A DNA stretch of 64,000 nucleotides from Mycobacterium sherrisii (GTDB lineage: Bacteria; Actinomycetota; Actinomycetes; Mycobacteriales; Mycobacteriaceae): assembly GCF_002102355.1 (NCBI RefSeq), contig NZ_LQPT01000028.1:1-64000 (forward strand), given 5' to 3'. The position numbers were made by a program, and so were the translations under genes. Positions 1 to 8,482 of this stretch are shown here, piece by piece. Numbering within the stretch: position 1 is the first letter of the stretch; every line of letters starts with the position of its first letter. The notes under the pieces are model-generated. The model had not been told where the DNA came from. It did not search any database and worked only from the letters and a program-made list of their open reading frames with translations.

Positions 1-154
1 AGCCGCCCTTGGTCATTGCCAAGCACGTTACCGCGATGCCACGCTGAACAACGGCGGGGGGACCTCTTCTGTCGACCCCAGGGTCTGACTTCAAATCAGC
101 GCCAACAAGCGCCGCGAGCCACCCCGCCCCCAACGTGCATAATTCAGCAGACTC
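1..154. other. Gene-free left end of window
   Basis: I see no supportable gene here. The stretch lies downstream of the ArsB-like transporter stop on the minus strand. It contains a tRNA-like anticodon hairpin with TCA in the loop, but no T-arm can be found, so I do not call a tRNA. Confidence 0.4.
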
Positions 155-1396
155 CTAGAGGCCCAGCGCTCGTGCCGATCCCCACAGCGCGACCACCGCC
201 ACCACCAGCGCCGGCGGCACCGTGCACAGCCCGAGCCGGGTGTATTCCCCGACGCCCGCCTCGACGTCGTGTCGACGAAGTACACGCCGCCACAACAGGT
301 TTGACAAAGATCCCACATAGGTCAGGTTGGGCCCGATGTTGACCCCGATCAACACCGCCAGGATTCCCACCGGCCCGACTGGTGCGACCAGCGGCAACAG
401 CACCAGCGTCGCCGGCAGATTGTTGACGATGTTGGCCAGCAGCGCGGCCACCGCGGCGATGGCCAGCAACGCCGGCAGCCCGCAGCCGTGTGGCAACACC
501 GCCGACATCATCCGATCCATTCCGTTGAGCGTCACCGCCTGCACCACGACGCCCAGGGCCAGCACGAACACCAAGAACGAAACGTGCACCGACCGAAGGG
601 TTTCCGTCACGGTGGTATGTCCGCGGCGCAGGCTGCGCACCGCCAGCACCGCCGCGCCGGCCAGGGCCACCCACGCGGGCGGCACGCCCAGCGGTTCGGA
701 CAACGCGAACCCGGCCAGCGTCAGCCCCACCACCACCAAGACGAACACCGGTGGTCGCGGTGCCGGCCCGAGTTCTTCGGGGTTCGGGGCGGCGCGCAGA
801 TCCGCGGCGAAAAACCAGCGGAACACCGCATACATCGTGGCGACGGTGAGCAGCCACGGCAATGCCATCACGAGGGTGAACTGGGTGAACGAGATGGCGG
901 CGAGGTGAAATGCCAGCAGGTTGGTCAGATTGGACACCGGCAACAGCAGGGAGGCGCCATTGGCCAGGTGCGCGGTCGCATAGGCGTAGGGCCGCACTGG
1001 GGTTCGCAGCCGGCGCACCGCCGCCAGCACCACCGGCGTCAGCAACACCACGGTGGCGTCCAGGCTCAGCACGGCCGTGATGGAGGCGGCGATGAGGAAC
1101 ACCTGGCGCAGCAGTCCGTGCGAGCCGCGGGGGGTCCGGGCGATCGCCGCCCCCGCCGCCTCGAAAAGGCCCTCGTCGTCGCACAGCTTGGCCAACACCA
1201 GCACCGCGCCCAAAAACGCGACCACGCCTGACAATCCGGCGACCTGCTTGACCGCCTGATCGACCGAGACCGCGCCCACCGCAATCACGATGGCGGCGGC
1301 CGGAACCGCCGCGACCGCTTCCGGACACCCGCGCGGACGCACCACGGCAAAGCCGAGAACGACAGCAAGCAACAGCAGCGCGACGGTCAGTGTCAA
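155..1396 (-). CDS. arsB2: ArsB/NhaD-type integral membrane transporter (Rv3578/ArsB2-like)
   Basis: This is a very hydrophobic protein of about 413 residues with roughly ten to twelve membrane segments. It carries ion-transporter-superfamily motifs such as LSLDATVVLLTPVV, LLPVSNLTNLLAFHL and NIVNNLPATLVLLPL. These resemble ArsB arsenite permeases and Na+/H+ antiporters of the NhaD type, so it probably exports an oxyanion or cation across the inner membrane. No arsR or arsC is visible nearby, so arsenite specificity is unproven. I chose a TTG start just after the stop of the preceding hydrolase gene. The frame stays open further upstream, but that part only mirrors the hydrolase gene in another frame. 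It is the last gene of the minus-strand run beginning at the zinc ABC transporter, and matches the M. tuberculosis order Rv3576-Rv3577-Rv3578. Confidence 0.8.
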   Translation of the reverse strand: MTLTVALLLLAVVLGFAVVRPRGCPEAVAAVPAAAIVIAVGAVSVDQAVKQVAGLSGVVAFLGAVLVLAKLCDDEGLFEAAGAAIARTPRGSHGLLRQVFLIAASITAVLSLDATVVLLTPVVLAAVRRLRTPVRPYAYATAHLANGASLLLPVSNLTNLLAFHLAAISFTQFTLVMALPWLLTVATMYAVFRWFFAADLRAAPNPEELGPAPRPPVFVLVVVGLTLAGFALSEPLGVPPAWVALAGAAVLAVRSLRRGHTTVTETLRSVHVSFLVFVLALGVVVQAVTLNGMDRMMSAVLPHGCGLPALLAIAAVAALLANIVNNLPATLVLLPLVAPVGPVGILAVLIGVNIGPNLTYVGSLSNLLWRRVLRRHDVEAGVGEYTRLGLCTVPPALVVAVVALWGSARALGL

Positions 1397-1409
1397 CGTC
1401 TGGACCGCT

Positions 1410-2330
1410 TCACTGCCACGGGTTCTCGCGCCGCCACACCGTCGGCAGGTGCAGTGCGACACCGTCGCGTGCCGCCAGCTCGTCGAGGATGCGCATGGAC
1501 GCATCGAGGTCATCGCCCGCATAGGGCAAGGCCCGCAACGGCTTTGACAAGGGGCGGAAGAAGTCGTCCCAGTGGATGGCGATCGCCCGGCGCGCGCCCA
1601 CCGCCTGCACGGTTTCCGCCCAGTAGTCGAGCAGGTAGGACCGAGGTCGCAGGCCCAGTTGACCGACGGACAGGTACACGGCATCGGCGTGCCGGCCGGT
1701 CAGTGCGCCCGTGACGAAGCCGGCGCTGCCCTGGATCAGCAGCCGCTTGCCCGTCGGCAGATGCTGGATCAGTGCCGACCAGGCCTCCCCGCAGCGATAG
1801 GCGGCCGCCTTCACCGGCGGCACCAACGGTGCGTCGATCACGCCGGGGAAGCGGTCCGGCGGACAGTGATGCGACTCCACCAGCGTCACCTCGTAGGCAC
1901 CCAACCGAATCGGCTCACCCGAAGCCGCCACCACCAGCCGCTCCTCCGGCAGGCCGTAGCCGCGCCCCACGTTGGCCGCCGATTCGCCGCCGACCAATTG
2001 CGCGCCGGTGCGGTCGGCGACCAGCGCGGAATCCAGGACATGGTCGATGTGGGTGTGTACCGGGATGACGGCCGCCAGCCGCGACACCGCGGCCCGGGCC
2101 AGGCAGCCGTCCACCCGCGCCGGTGACGGTGCCACCTTGCCGGCGGCGACCCGGGCCAGGCCGGGGCGTGAGAAGTAGCCGTCGGTCAGCAGCGCGGACG
2201 ACCCGTCGTCGATGAGCAGCGTCGCCACCCCCAGCCAGGTCACCCACGGTCCGGCATCCGGGCCGGCAACGGGCACGTCGAACCGGTCGGAATATCGCGC
2301 GATGTCGGGTCGCCCGAGCCGCAGCCGCAT
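1410..2330 (-). CDS. Metallo-beta-lactamase-fold hydrolase (Rv3577-like)
   Basis: The protein has 306 residues. The zinc-ligand motif HTHIDH at about residues 92-97 marks the metallo-beta-lactamase fold, here of the UlaG/L-ascorbate lactonase-like type. Further His and Asp residues follow (ESHHCPPD, AIHWDDF). The substrate is unknown. The ATG overlaps the stop of pxpA by one base (TGATG), so the two genes are probably translationally coupled. The ArsB-like gene follows 13 bases later. The position corresponds to M. tuberculosis Rv3577, annotated only as a possible hydrolase. Confidence 0.8.
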   Translation of the reverse strand: MRLRLGRPDIARYSDRFDVPVAGPDAGPWVTWLGVATLLIDDGSSALLTDGYFSRPGLARVAAGKVAPSPARVDGCLARAAVSRLAAVIPVHTHIDHVLDSALVADRTGAQLVGGESAANVGRGYGLPEERLVVAASGEPIRLGAYEVTLVESHHCPPDRFPGVIDAPLVPPVKAAAYRCGEAWSALIQHLPTGKRLLIQGSAGFVTGALTGRHADAVYLSVGQLGLRPRSYLLDYWAETVQAVGARRAIAIHWDDFFRPLSKPLRALPYAGDDLDASMRILDELAARDGVALHLPTVWRRENPWQ

Positions 2331-3088
2331 CAGCAGAACGCCCTGACATCGATGTCCGCGGCCCGCAGCCCGTCCCGGACCGCCGTCGCGATCTGCACCG
2401 CGCCCGGCGAATCACCGTGCACGCAAACCGATTCCACGCGCAGCTGGACCGGGCTGCCGTCGACCGCGGTAACCCGCCCGCAGGACACCATGTCCTGCAC
2501 CCGCTGCGCGATCGTCTCCGGGTCATGCAGCACGGCACCCGGTTCCCGGCGGGAGACCAGTTGTCCGTCGGACCGGTAGGCACGATCGGCGAATGCCTCG
2601 GCGACCGTCGTCAGATTCAGCCGCTCGGCCGCGGCGAAGAACGCCGAACCCGCCATGCCCAGCACGGGCAGCGTGTCGTCCACCAAGCGCACCGCCTCGG
2701 CGACGGCGGCGGCCTGCTCGGGATTGGTCACAATCGTGTTGTACAGCGCGCCATGGGGCTTGACGTAACTGACGGTCGACCCGGCCGCGCGCGCGATCGC
2801 CTGCAATGCGCCGATCTGATATACCACGTCCGCCGTCAGGTCCGCGGGGTCGACATCGATGAAGCGCCGTCCGAATCCGGCCAGGTCGCGATAGCTCACC
2901 TGGGCGCCGATGCGCACCCCCCGCGCGGCGGCGCCGCGGCAGACTCGCAGCAGACCGGCCGGGTCACCCGCGTGAAAGCCGCACGCGACGTTGGCGCTGG
3001 TGACGATCCCGAGCATGGCGTCGTCGTCGCCGAGCCGCCAGACGCCGAAGCCCTCGCCCAAGTCGGCGTTGAGGTCGATGACGGCCAT
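2330..3088 (-). CDS. pxpA: 5-oxoprolinase subunit A (LamB/YcsF family)
   Basis: The 252-residue protein has the family N-terminus DLNADLGEGFG and the signature SANVACGFHAGDP near residues 31-43. It also has YVKPHGALYN and the C-terminal block SVCVHGDSPGA. PxpA works with PxpB and PxpC in ATP-dependent opening of 5-oxoproline to glutamate. No pxpB or pxpC is visible in this window, so the gene is an orphan here. It starts with ATG nine bases after the LppH-type lipoprotein gene and overlaps the downstream hydrolase by one base, so it is probably part of the same transcript. It is absent from the corresponding M. tuberculosis gene order as I recall it. Confidence 0.9.
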   Translation of the reverse strand: MAVIDLNADLGEGFGVWRLGDDDAMLGIVTSANVACGFHAGDPAGLLRVCRGAAARGVRIGAQVSYRDLAGFGRRFIDVDPADLTADVVYQIGALQAIARAAGSTVSYVKPHGALYNTIVTNPEQAAAVAEAVRLVDDTLPVLGMAGSAFFAAAERLNLTTVAEAFADRAYRSDGQLVSRREPGAVLHDPETIAQRVQDMVSCGRVTAVDGSPVQLRVESVCVHGDSPGAVQIATAVRDGLRAADIDVRAFC

Positions 3089-3097
3089 CCGCCTAGC

Positions 3098-3856
3098 TTA
3101 TTGGGGAACCTTGGCGACGATTTGATCGAGCAGGCTGTTGACCGCCGCGTCGGTGTCCTCGTTGAGCAGGCAGACCCGCGCCTCGACCACGACGGCCCGC
3201 TGCACCGCCATCGCGTGCGAGCAGCCCCAGCGCGCGTCTTCCTCCTGGCGCATCGACAGTGTGATGCGGGAATCGCCGGCCCGCACGTCGTGGGTTAGGA
3301 AATAGCTGTGGTTGCCGTTGGAGGAGTGGAAGCCGAACCGCCGCTGCGCGCATTGCTGCCAATCCTGTCGGGCGCGCTGCAGTAGCGCCCGCGCGTCGCC
3401 GGGCGTGGTGAACGACGTGACCAGCTGCGTGACGTCGGCCGCCACCGCGTTGGGGGTGCTGAACTGGTTGCCGCGCATGGCGACGTATCCGCTGTTGGCG
3501 TACACCGTCACATCGCCCACCGAGCTCAGTCCCAGGCAGGTGCGATCGTCGACGATCTGTGCGGAGTCCGACGTGCTGGTGGCGGTGCCGACCAAGGCCA
3601 TGGTGGTGGCCATGGCGGTGCCACCAGCCACGGCGATGAGTTGGTCCCGATTCAGCAGCATGGCCTCCAGGGCCGTCGGGGGCAGCATCGGCGGGGCTGA
3701 GGTAAGGGTCGTCGACGTCGCGGGGATGCGCCACCCGGGTTCGGCGGCCATCGCGGTGCCGTCGACCGCCCGGGTGCAGCCGGCGATCGCCACCGTCAGC
3801 GCGCACGCCAACGGGGCCGCGAGCAAGGCCGTCGGCCAGCGAGTCAACCGGTGCAT
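3098..3856 (-). CDS. lppH: LppH-type lipoprotein with PknH-like sensor domain (Rv3576-like)
   Basis: The 252-residue protein begins with a lipoprotein signal peptide: a basic start (MHRLTRW), a hydrophobic stretch, then the lipobox VAIAGC. The mature part resembles the extracellular PknH sensor domain, with paired Cys residues (CLGL, QQCAQRRF, RWGCSHAM, VCLLNED) and the QWxxCAxR-type block. It is expected to be anchored on the outer face of the membrane. The ligand is unknown. A paralogue lies directly upstream, six bases away, so the pair looks like a tandem duplication where M. tuberculosis has one lppH. Confidence 0.85.
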   Translation of the reverse strand: MHRLTRWPTALLAAPLACALTVAIAGCTRAVDGTAMAAEPGWRIPATSTTLTSAPPMLPPTALEAMLLNRDQLIAVAGGTAMATTMALVGTATSTSDSAQIVDDRTCLGLSSVGDVTVYANSGYVAMRGNQFSTPNAVAADVTQLVTSFTTPGDARALLQRARQDWQQCAQRRFGFHSSNGNHSYFLTHDVRAGDSRITLSMRQEEDARWGCSHAMAVQRAVVVEARVCLLNEDTDAAVNSLLDQIVAKVPQ

Positions 3857-3862
3857 CGCCTA

Positions 3863-4573
3863 CTACCCCTGCGACACCTTCGCCGCGATCCGGCCCGCGA
3901 TGTCGGCGGCCCGCGTCCCGGCCTGACTGTAGGCGCACGTAACGACGTCGACGGCGACGTTGTTGCGGACGGTCAGCGCCCGCTGGCAGGTCCACCCGTC
4001 GCCGCCCTCCTGCACCTCCGCAGTGCTGAGCATGCCGTTGTCGTTGGTGACGCCGGCGACCGTCCACACCGTGTCCGGCTGGCCCTGCACGGCGTCGGAG
4101 AAACGCCGATTCGAGCAGGCCGACCAACTTTGGACCGACGATCCGTAGAAGGCGTCGGCATCGTGCGCGGACGGAAACGCGACGACGGCCTGAATGGCGT
4201 AGTGGTCCCGCTTTTTGGAGTCGTTGACGCTGTCGTCGAGCCGCTGGCCGCGCACCGCGGTCCAGCCCGTGCCGGAGTAGACCTTCTCCTGGGCGGGCCC
4301 GTCGACCGCCAGGCAGTTCTTGTCGCTGATACCGGAACTCCAGTCCCACATGCCCTTGTTGGTCACCCACACCCTCATCGACGTAGCGCCCAGCGCATTG
4401 TTGACCTCGACGACCCCGAGCAGCAGCCCCTCCAGCGCCGATACCGCCACCGGATCGCGAGCCGGGCCCCCCGATCGGTCCGCCGGCATCGCGCGCCCGG
4501 CGACGCTCGTGGTGCAACCACCCACCAAGGTGGCCGCTGCGGTCAGCGCCCACACCGCGAACTGCCGGCGCAC
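3863..4573 (-). CDS. LppH-type lipoprotein, tandem paralogue with PknH-like sensor domain
   Basis: The protein has 235 residues from a GTG start, which has a good upstream ribosome site (GGGGGAGA). An ATG at 4603 is an alternative. The signal peptide ends in the lipobox TLVGGC. The sensor-like mature part has the same Cys pattern as its neighbour (NCLAVD, WSACSNRRF, WTCQRAL, VVTCAY). It lies 47 bases downstream of the metal ABC permease and six bases upstream of the second lipoprotein. That spacing suggests co-transcription with the zinc transporter. A link to metal homeostasis or cell-wall sensing is inference. Confidence 0.8.
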   Translation of the reverse strand: MRRQFAVWALTAAATLVGGCTTSVAGRAMPADRSGGPARDPVAVSALEGLLLGVVEVNNALGATSMRVWVTNKGMWDWSSGISDKNCLAVDGPAQEKVYSGTGWTAVRGQRLDDSVNDSKKRDHYAIQAVVAFPSAHDADAFYGSSVQSWSACSNRRFSDAVQGQPDTVWTVAGVTNDNGMLSTAEVQEGGDGWTCQRALTVRNNVAVDVVTCAYSQAGTRAADIAGRIAAKVSQG

Positions 4574-4620
4574 CGTTGTCTCCCCCTGCTTTGGCCAGTG
4601 CATCACTGCGTGGGACCAGC

Positions 4621-5481
4621 TTAAGCGGCGGCCTCCTGCCGTCGCCCCCGCAGCCAGCACAGCAGATAGATCAGAAACGAGATCGTTGCGACGAAGACCG
4701 ACACCGGGATGCCGGGCGCCAGCGACAGCACGATGCCTCCCACGGCCGCGGTCTCGGCGAAGATCACCGAGGCCACAATGGCCGCGGTCGGTGAGGCGAC
4801 CACCCGCGCGGCCGCGGCCGCCGGCGTGATCAGCAGCGACATCACCAGCAGCGCGCCGACGATCTGCACGGCCTGGGCGGCCACCACGCCGACCAGCGCG
4901 GCGAACACGATGCCCAGCGCTCGGACCGGAACGCCACGCGCGGCGGCGACGTCGGGATCGACCGTGGCGAACAGCAGCGGCCGGTAGCACGCGGCCAGCA
5001 CCGCGACCACCAGCAGGCACACCAACGCCAACATGGCCAGCCCGGTGTAGCCGACCCCGACGATCTGCCCGGTGAGCAGCGCGAAGCTTGTCGTCGTGCG
5101 CCCCGGGTAGAGGTAGATGAACAGCACCGCCAGGCCCAGCCCGAACGCCAGCACCACCCCGGTCACCGAGTCGCGCTCCCGCGCCCGACCGCCGAGGATC
5201 CCGAACAGCGCGGCGGCCACCGCGCTGCCGATCAGCGCGCCGAGACCGACCTGAATTCCGACGAGCAACGCGAACGCGGCCCCGGTCAGCGACAGTTCAC
5301 TGGACCCGTGCACGGCGAACGACATCTGCCGCATCACGATGAACGGACCGATCAGCCCGGCGACCAGCCCCAGCAGCGCGGCCGCCAGCACCGCCTGTTG
5401 GACAAAGTCGTGGCCGAGCAGTCGGGCGGTGATGTCGAAGGCGAACAGATTGCCCAGCACCTCGGAGAGCTGGTCGTTCAT
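4621..5481 (-). CDS. Metal (zinc/manganese-type) ABC transporter permease
   Basis: The 286-residue polytopic membrane protein belongs to the ABC-3 family (ZnuB/MntB-like). About eight hydrophobic segments are visible. Family blocks include MRQMSFAVHGSSELSLTGAA near the N-terminus and VGALLVMSLLITPAAAAARV in the second half. It forms the membrane channel for the ATPase and binding protein encoded just upstream. Its ATG overlaps the ATPase stop in an ATGA arrangement. The zinc assignment rests on the Zur-like box upstream of the first gene and on family resemblance to the Rv2059/Rv2060 type. Confidence 0.88.
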   Translation of the reverse strand: MNDQLSEVLGNLFAFDITARLLGHDFVQQAVLAAALLGLVAGLIGPFIVMRQMSFAVHGSSELSLTGAAFALLVGIQVGLGALIGSAVAAALFGILGGRARERDSVTGVVLAFGLGLAVLFIYLYPGRTTTSFALLTGQIVGVGYTGLAMLALVCLLVVAVLAACYRPLLFATVDPDVAAARGVPVRALGIVFAALVGVVAAQAVQIVGALLVMSLLITPAAAAARVVASPTAAIVASVIFAETAAVGGIVLSLAPGIPVSVFVATISFLIYLLCWLRGRRQEAAA

Positions 5482-6317
5482 AACGCGTGCCCGCCGTCTT
5501 CGCCGATCACGACGTAGCGATCCCCGTGGTCTCTGGGGACCTTGACGACCTGAATGTCGGCCCGGTACAGCGTGGAGAGGGTCTCGGTGTTCATGACCTG
5601 TTCGACGGTGCCGATGCGGAATCGGCCGTCGACGAGGTAGAGCACGCGGTCGACGTAGGACACGATCGTGTTGATCTCGTGGGTGACCACCATGACCGTG
5701 GTGTTGGCCTGACGGCGGCGCCGGTCGATGAGCGCGGCGACCAGCTTGGCGTTGGCGGGGTCCAGCGTCAGCAACGGCTCGTCGCACAGCAGCAGCATCG
5801 GGTCGCTGGCCAGGGCCTGGGCGATGCGCATGCGCTGCAACTCCCCGCCCGACATCAACCCGACGCGGACGTCGGCCAGCTGTTCGCCGTTGACCTGTGC
5901 CAGCGCCCGGTCGACGGCCTGCCGGCGCCGGGCCCGTTGGGCGAATCGCAGCGGTTCGGTGCCCCAGCGGTGCCCGTCCACGCCGAGCCCGACCAGGTCG
6001 CGCCCGACCAGCATCACGTCCCGGTCGATCGGGCGGTGCTGCGGGACGTAGCCGATGTCCCCGCTGCCCGAGGTGACTTCCTTGCCGTCCACCTCGACGG
6101 CGCCCGCGCTCAGCGGCAACTGTCCCAGCAGGACCTTGAGCAACGAGGTTTTGCCGGTTCCGTTGGGACCCAGAACCGCGATGAACTCGCCCGGCGACAC
6201 GGTCAGGTCCAGCCCGTCCCACAGGACACGCTCGCCGAACGCCAGCCGGGCACCGGACAGTGAGACCGCGGGCGGGCGCGGCTCGGTCGTCTCGAGGGTT
6301 TGGTCAATGACCGGCAT
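5478..6317 (-). CDS. Metal ABC transporter ATP-binding protein
   Basis: The 279-residue ABC ATPase has Walker A GPNGTGKTS, a Q-loop (GYVPQHR), the ABC signature LMSGGELQRMRIAQAL, Walker B MLLLCDEPLLTLDP and a switch histidine in VVTHEIN. It powers uptake through the adjacent permease. I chose the ATG that gives MPVIDQ. It overlaps the binding-protein gene by 14 bases, consistent with translational coupling. Family: ZnuC/MntA-type metal importers. Confidence 0.9.
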   Translation of the reverse strand: MPVIDQTLETTEPRPPAVSLSGARLAFGERVLWDGLDLTVSPGEFIAVLGPNGTGKTSLLKVLLGQLPLSAGAVEVDGKEVTSGSGDIGYVPQHRPIDRDVMLVGRDLVGLGVDGHRWGTEPLRFAQRARRRQAVDRALAQVNGEQLADVRVGLMSGGELQRMRIAQALASDPMLLLCDEPLLTLDPANAKLVAALIDRRRRQANTTVMVVTHEINTIVSYVDRVLYLVDGRFRIGTVEQVMNTETLSTLYRADIQVVKVPRDHGDRYVVIGEDGGHAL

Positions 6318-7254
6318 CGGTCCGGCCCGATCGCAGCGCCGCCTGCAATTGGTTGACCGTGGCACGCTGCCAATTCAGATACTCCATGCCGTCGGGCAGG
6401 CTCTCGGTCACCAGGACGACCGGAACGCCCGCGCGTTGGGCTGCGTCCTGCAGGCCGGTGATCGCGGGTGTCTCCGTTTGCGGGTTGACCAGCACCGCCG
6501 CCACCTGACGATGGTTGACCAGGTCGAGGACGAACGCCATGTCGGCCGGTGCCGGGTCGGTTCCGTTCTCGTTGGCCTTGGCGAACGCGGGGGGAGTGCG
6601 ATCCACCAGTCCGGTGGCTTGAAGGAGGTAGTAGGCCACCGGTTCGGTGGCGACGACGGAGACGTCGGGATACGTGCGGGCGATCGAGCGTTCCGCGGCG
6701 ACGACGGCGTCGGCGTCGCGGTCGAATGCGGCGGCGTTGGCCCGGTAGTCGGCGGCGTCGTTTGCGTCGTCGGCCGCGAGCCGGTCGGCGATGGTGGTGG
6801 CCACCGCCTTGGCCACGGTGAGGTCGTAGAAGACGTGTTCGTTGGGTGGTGTTGCGTTGTCCGGCTTGGGGGCGAACGAGTAGGCGTCCACCGGTTTGAT
6901 GTCGGGATGCTGGGCGAGCACCTGGGTCAGCCAGGGGTCGTAGCCGCCGCCGTTGCAGATCACCAACCGGGCGTCGGCGACGCTCGCGGCGTCCGCGGCG
7001 GTGGCCTGGTAGGTGTGTGGGTCGACGTTGGAGCCGCGCAGGATCGACTTGACGTCCAGATGCCGTCCGGCGACCGCGCGGGCGACGCTGCCCCAGACGT
7101 CGGTCGAGGCGACGATGCCGGCGTCATGAAGGTGTCCCGAACCGCCCGCTCCGCAGCCCGCAAGGGCGGTCGCGCCCATCAAACAGGCCGCCGCGAAAGT
7201 GCGGCTGGCGAGCCGCGAGCCGGCCCGTCGGCGCTGCCCTTCGACTTGGCTCAT
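6304..7254 (-). CDS. Metal ABC transporter substrate-binding lipoprotein (ZnuA-like)
   Basis: The protein has 316 residues from the ATG giving MSQVEG. A lipoprotein signal peptide ends in ATALAGC. Cluster A-I binding-protein motifs are visible: DPHTYQ with the first metal histidine, and EHVFYD with the second. The later block VNPQTETPAITGLQDAAQ matches the family. It should capture divalent metal outside the membrane and deliver it to the permease and ATPase encoded downstream. A Zur-like palindrome lies about 70 bases upstream of the start, so zinc is the most likely substrate. This three-gene importer is not at this locus in M. tuberculosis. Confidence 0.88.
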   Translation of the reverse strand: MSQVEGQRRRAGSRLASRTFAAACLMGATALAGCGAGGSGHLHDAGIVASTDVWGSVARAVAGRHLDVKSILRGSNVDPHTYQATAADAASVADARLVICNGGGYDPWLTQVLAQHPDIKPVDAYSFAPKPDNATPPNEHVFYDLTVAKAVATTIADRLAADDANDAADYRANAAAFDRDADAVVAAERSIARTYPDVSVVATEPVAYYLLQATGLVDRTPPAFAKANENGTDPAPADMAFVLDLVNHRQVAAVLVNPQTETPAITGLQDAAQRAGVPVVLVTESLPDGMEYLNWQRATVNQLQAALRSGRTDAGH

Positions 7255-7321
7255 TCCGGTCCCATCAGCGCATACGGTTGCGGGCTCCTGCTCGCCACCC
7301 CCCGCCAGCAGACGCATCCGA

Positions 7322-7340
7322 GTTGAAAATCGTTCTCAAC
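7322..7340. promoter_or_regulatory. Zur-like operator upstream of the metal ABC operon
   Basis: The near-palindrome GTTGAAAATCGTTCTCAAC closely matches the mycobacterial Zur-box pattern (TGAAAATnnTTTTCA-like). It lies between the divergent ABC binding-protein gene and the LacI-family gene. It predicts repression of the transporter when zinc is plentiful. Confidence 0.7.
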
Positions 7341-7400
7341 AAATTAGCAGATCGCGCCGGTGGGAGCGCGGCCAAGTGATGGGCGGTAGCGTCAGCCAAC

Positions 7401-8480
7401 GTGAGCCCGACACCACGACGGCGTGCGACGCTGGCGTCGTTGGCTGCCGAGCTGAAGGTGTCACGAACCACGATTTCGAACGCGTTCAATCGGCCGGATC
7501 AGCTCTCGCCCGATATGCGCGAACGGGTGCTGGCCACCGCCAAACGGCTCGGCTACGCCGGCCCAGACCCGGTGGCGCGGTCGTTGCGCACCCGCCGGGC
7601 GGACGCCGTGGGGCTGCTGATGGCCGAGCCGTTGACGTACTTCTTCAACGACCCGGCGGCTCGCGATTTCGTTGCGGGAGTGGCGGAGTCGTGCGAAGAG
7701 CGCGGCCAGGGGCTGTTGCTGGTCGCGGTCGGGCCGACGCGGAGCCCGGACGACGGCAATGCCGCGGTATTGAGCGCGGGCGTGGACGGCTTCGTGGTGT
7801 ATTCGGTGCGGGACGACGATCCCCACCTTCAGCTGGTGTTGCAGCGGCGGCTGCCCGTGGTGGTGGTCGATCAACCCGCCGGGCTGTCCGGGGTGTCGCG
7901 GGTCGGCATCGACGACCGGGCGGCGATGCGCCAGCTCGCCGACTACGTGCTGGGGTTGGGTCATACCGAGATCGGGTTGCTGACCATGCGCCTCGGTCAG
8001 GACCGCCGGCAAGGCGTGGCGGACGCGGATCGCTTGCGCTCGTTGATGTTCAGCGTGCAGCGGGAACGTATTGCCGGGGTGTGGGACGCCATGCGGGCCG
8101 TCGGGCTGGCTCCGGAGTCGCTGACCGTGGTGGAAAGTTACGAGCACCTGTCGACCTCGGGCGGCGAGGCGGCCAAGGTGGCGCTGGAGGCCAATCCGCG
8201 GATCACCGCATTGATGTGCACCGCCGACGTTCTGGCGTTGTCGGCGATGGATTACCTTCGTGCACATGGCATTTACGTGCCCGGCCAGATCAGCGTCACC
8301 GGTTTCGACGGCGTGCCCGATGCCATCAACCGGGGCCTGACGACGGTGGCGCAGCCCAGCCTGCAGAAGGGTCATCGGGCCGGGGAGTTGCTGCTCAGCC
8401 CGCCACGGTCCGGGCTGCCGGTTGTCGAGTTGCTCGACACCGAGCTGATCCGGGGCCGCACCGCCGGTCCGCCCGTGTAG
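7401..8480 (+). CDS. LacI-family transcriptional regulator (Rv3575c-like)
   Basis: The protein has 359 residues from a GTG start. The N-terminal helix-turn-helix (ATLASLAAELKVSRTTISNA, about residues 9-28) is typical of LacI. A periplasmic-binding-protein-like effector domain follows, with VDGFVVYSV, the hinge-proximal block GRTAGPPV and the C-terminal VTGFDGVPDAINRGLTTV. It probably binds a small ligand and represses nearby genes; the target is unknown. It diverges from the zinc ABC operon and converges on kstR with a two-base gap, the same arrangement as Rv3575c/Rv3574. Confidence 0.88.
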   Translation: MSPTPRRRATLASLAAELKVSRTTISNAFNRPDQLSPDMRERVLATAKRLGYAGPDPVARSLRTRRADAVGLLMAEPLTYFFNDPAARDFVAGVAESCEERGQGLLLVAVGPTRSPDDGNAAVLSAGVDGFVVYSVRDDDPHLQLVLQRRLPVVVVDQPAGLSGVSRVGIDDRAAMRQLADYVLGLGHTEIGLLTMRLGQDRRQGVADADRLRSLMFSVQRERIAGVWDAMRAVGLAPESLTVVESYEHLSTSGGEAAKVALEANPRITALMCTADVLALSAMDYLRAHGIYVPGQISVTGFDGVPDAINRGLTTVAQPSLQKGHRAGELLLSPPRSGLPVVELLDTELIRGRTAGPPV

Positions 8481-8482
8481 CG

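Noticed and set aside
78-126. tRNA-Sec-like anticodon hairpin with TCA in a seven-base loop, and a GC-rich acceptor-like pair ending in CCA
   Set aside because: No GGTTCRA T-arm, no proper D-arm and an incomplete acceptor pairing; most likely chance or a very decayed remnant.
327-908. Plus-strand open frames opposite the ArsB-like gene and many similar long frames elsewhere
   Set aside because: High-GC shadow frames with low-complexity Arg/Pro/Ala composition opposite well supported genes.
155-1684. Long upstream extension of the ArsB-like frame
   Set aside because: The added 96 residues merely shadow the MBL-fold hydrolase gene and have no similarity to transporters.
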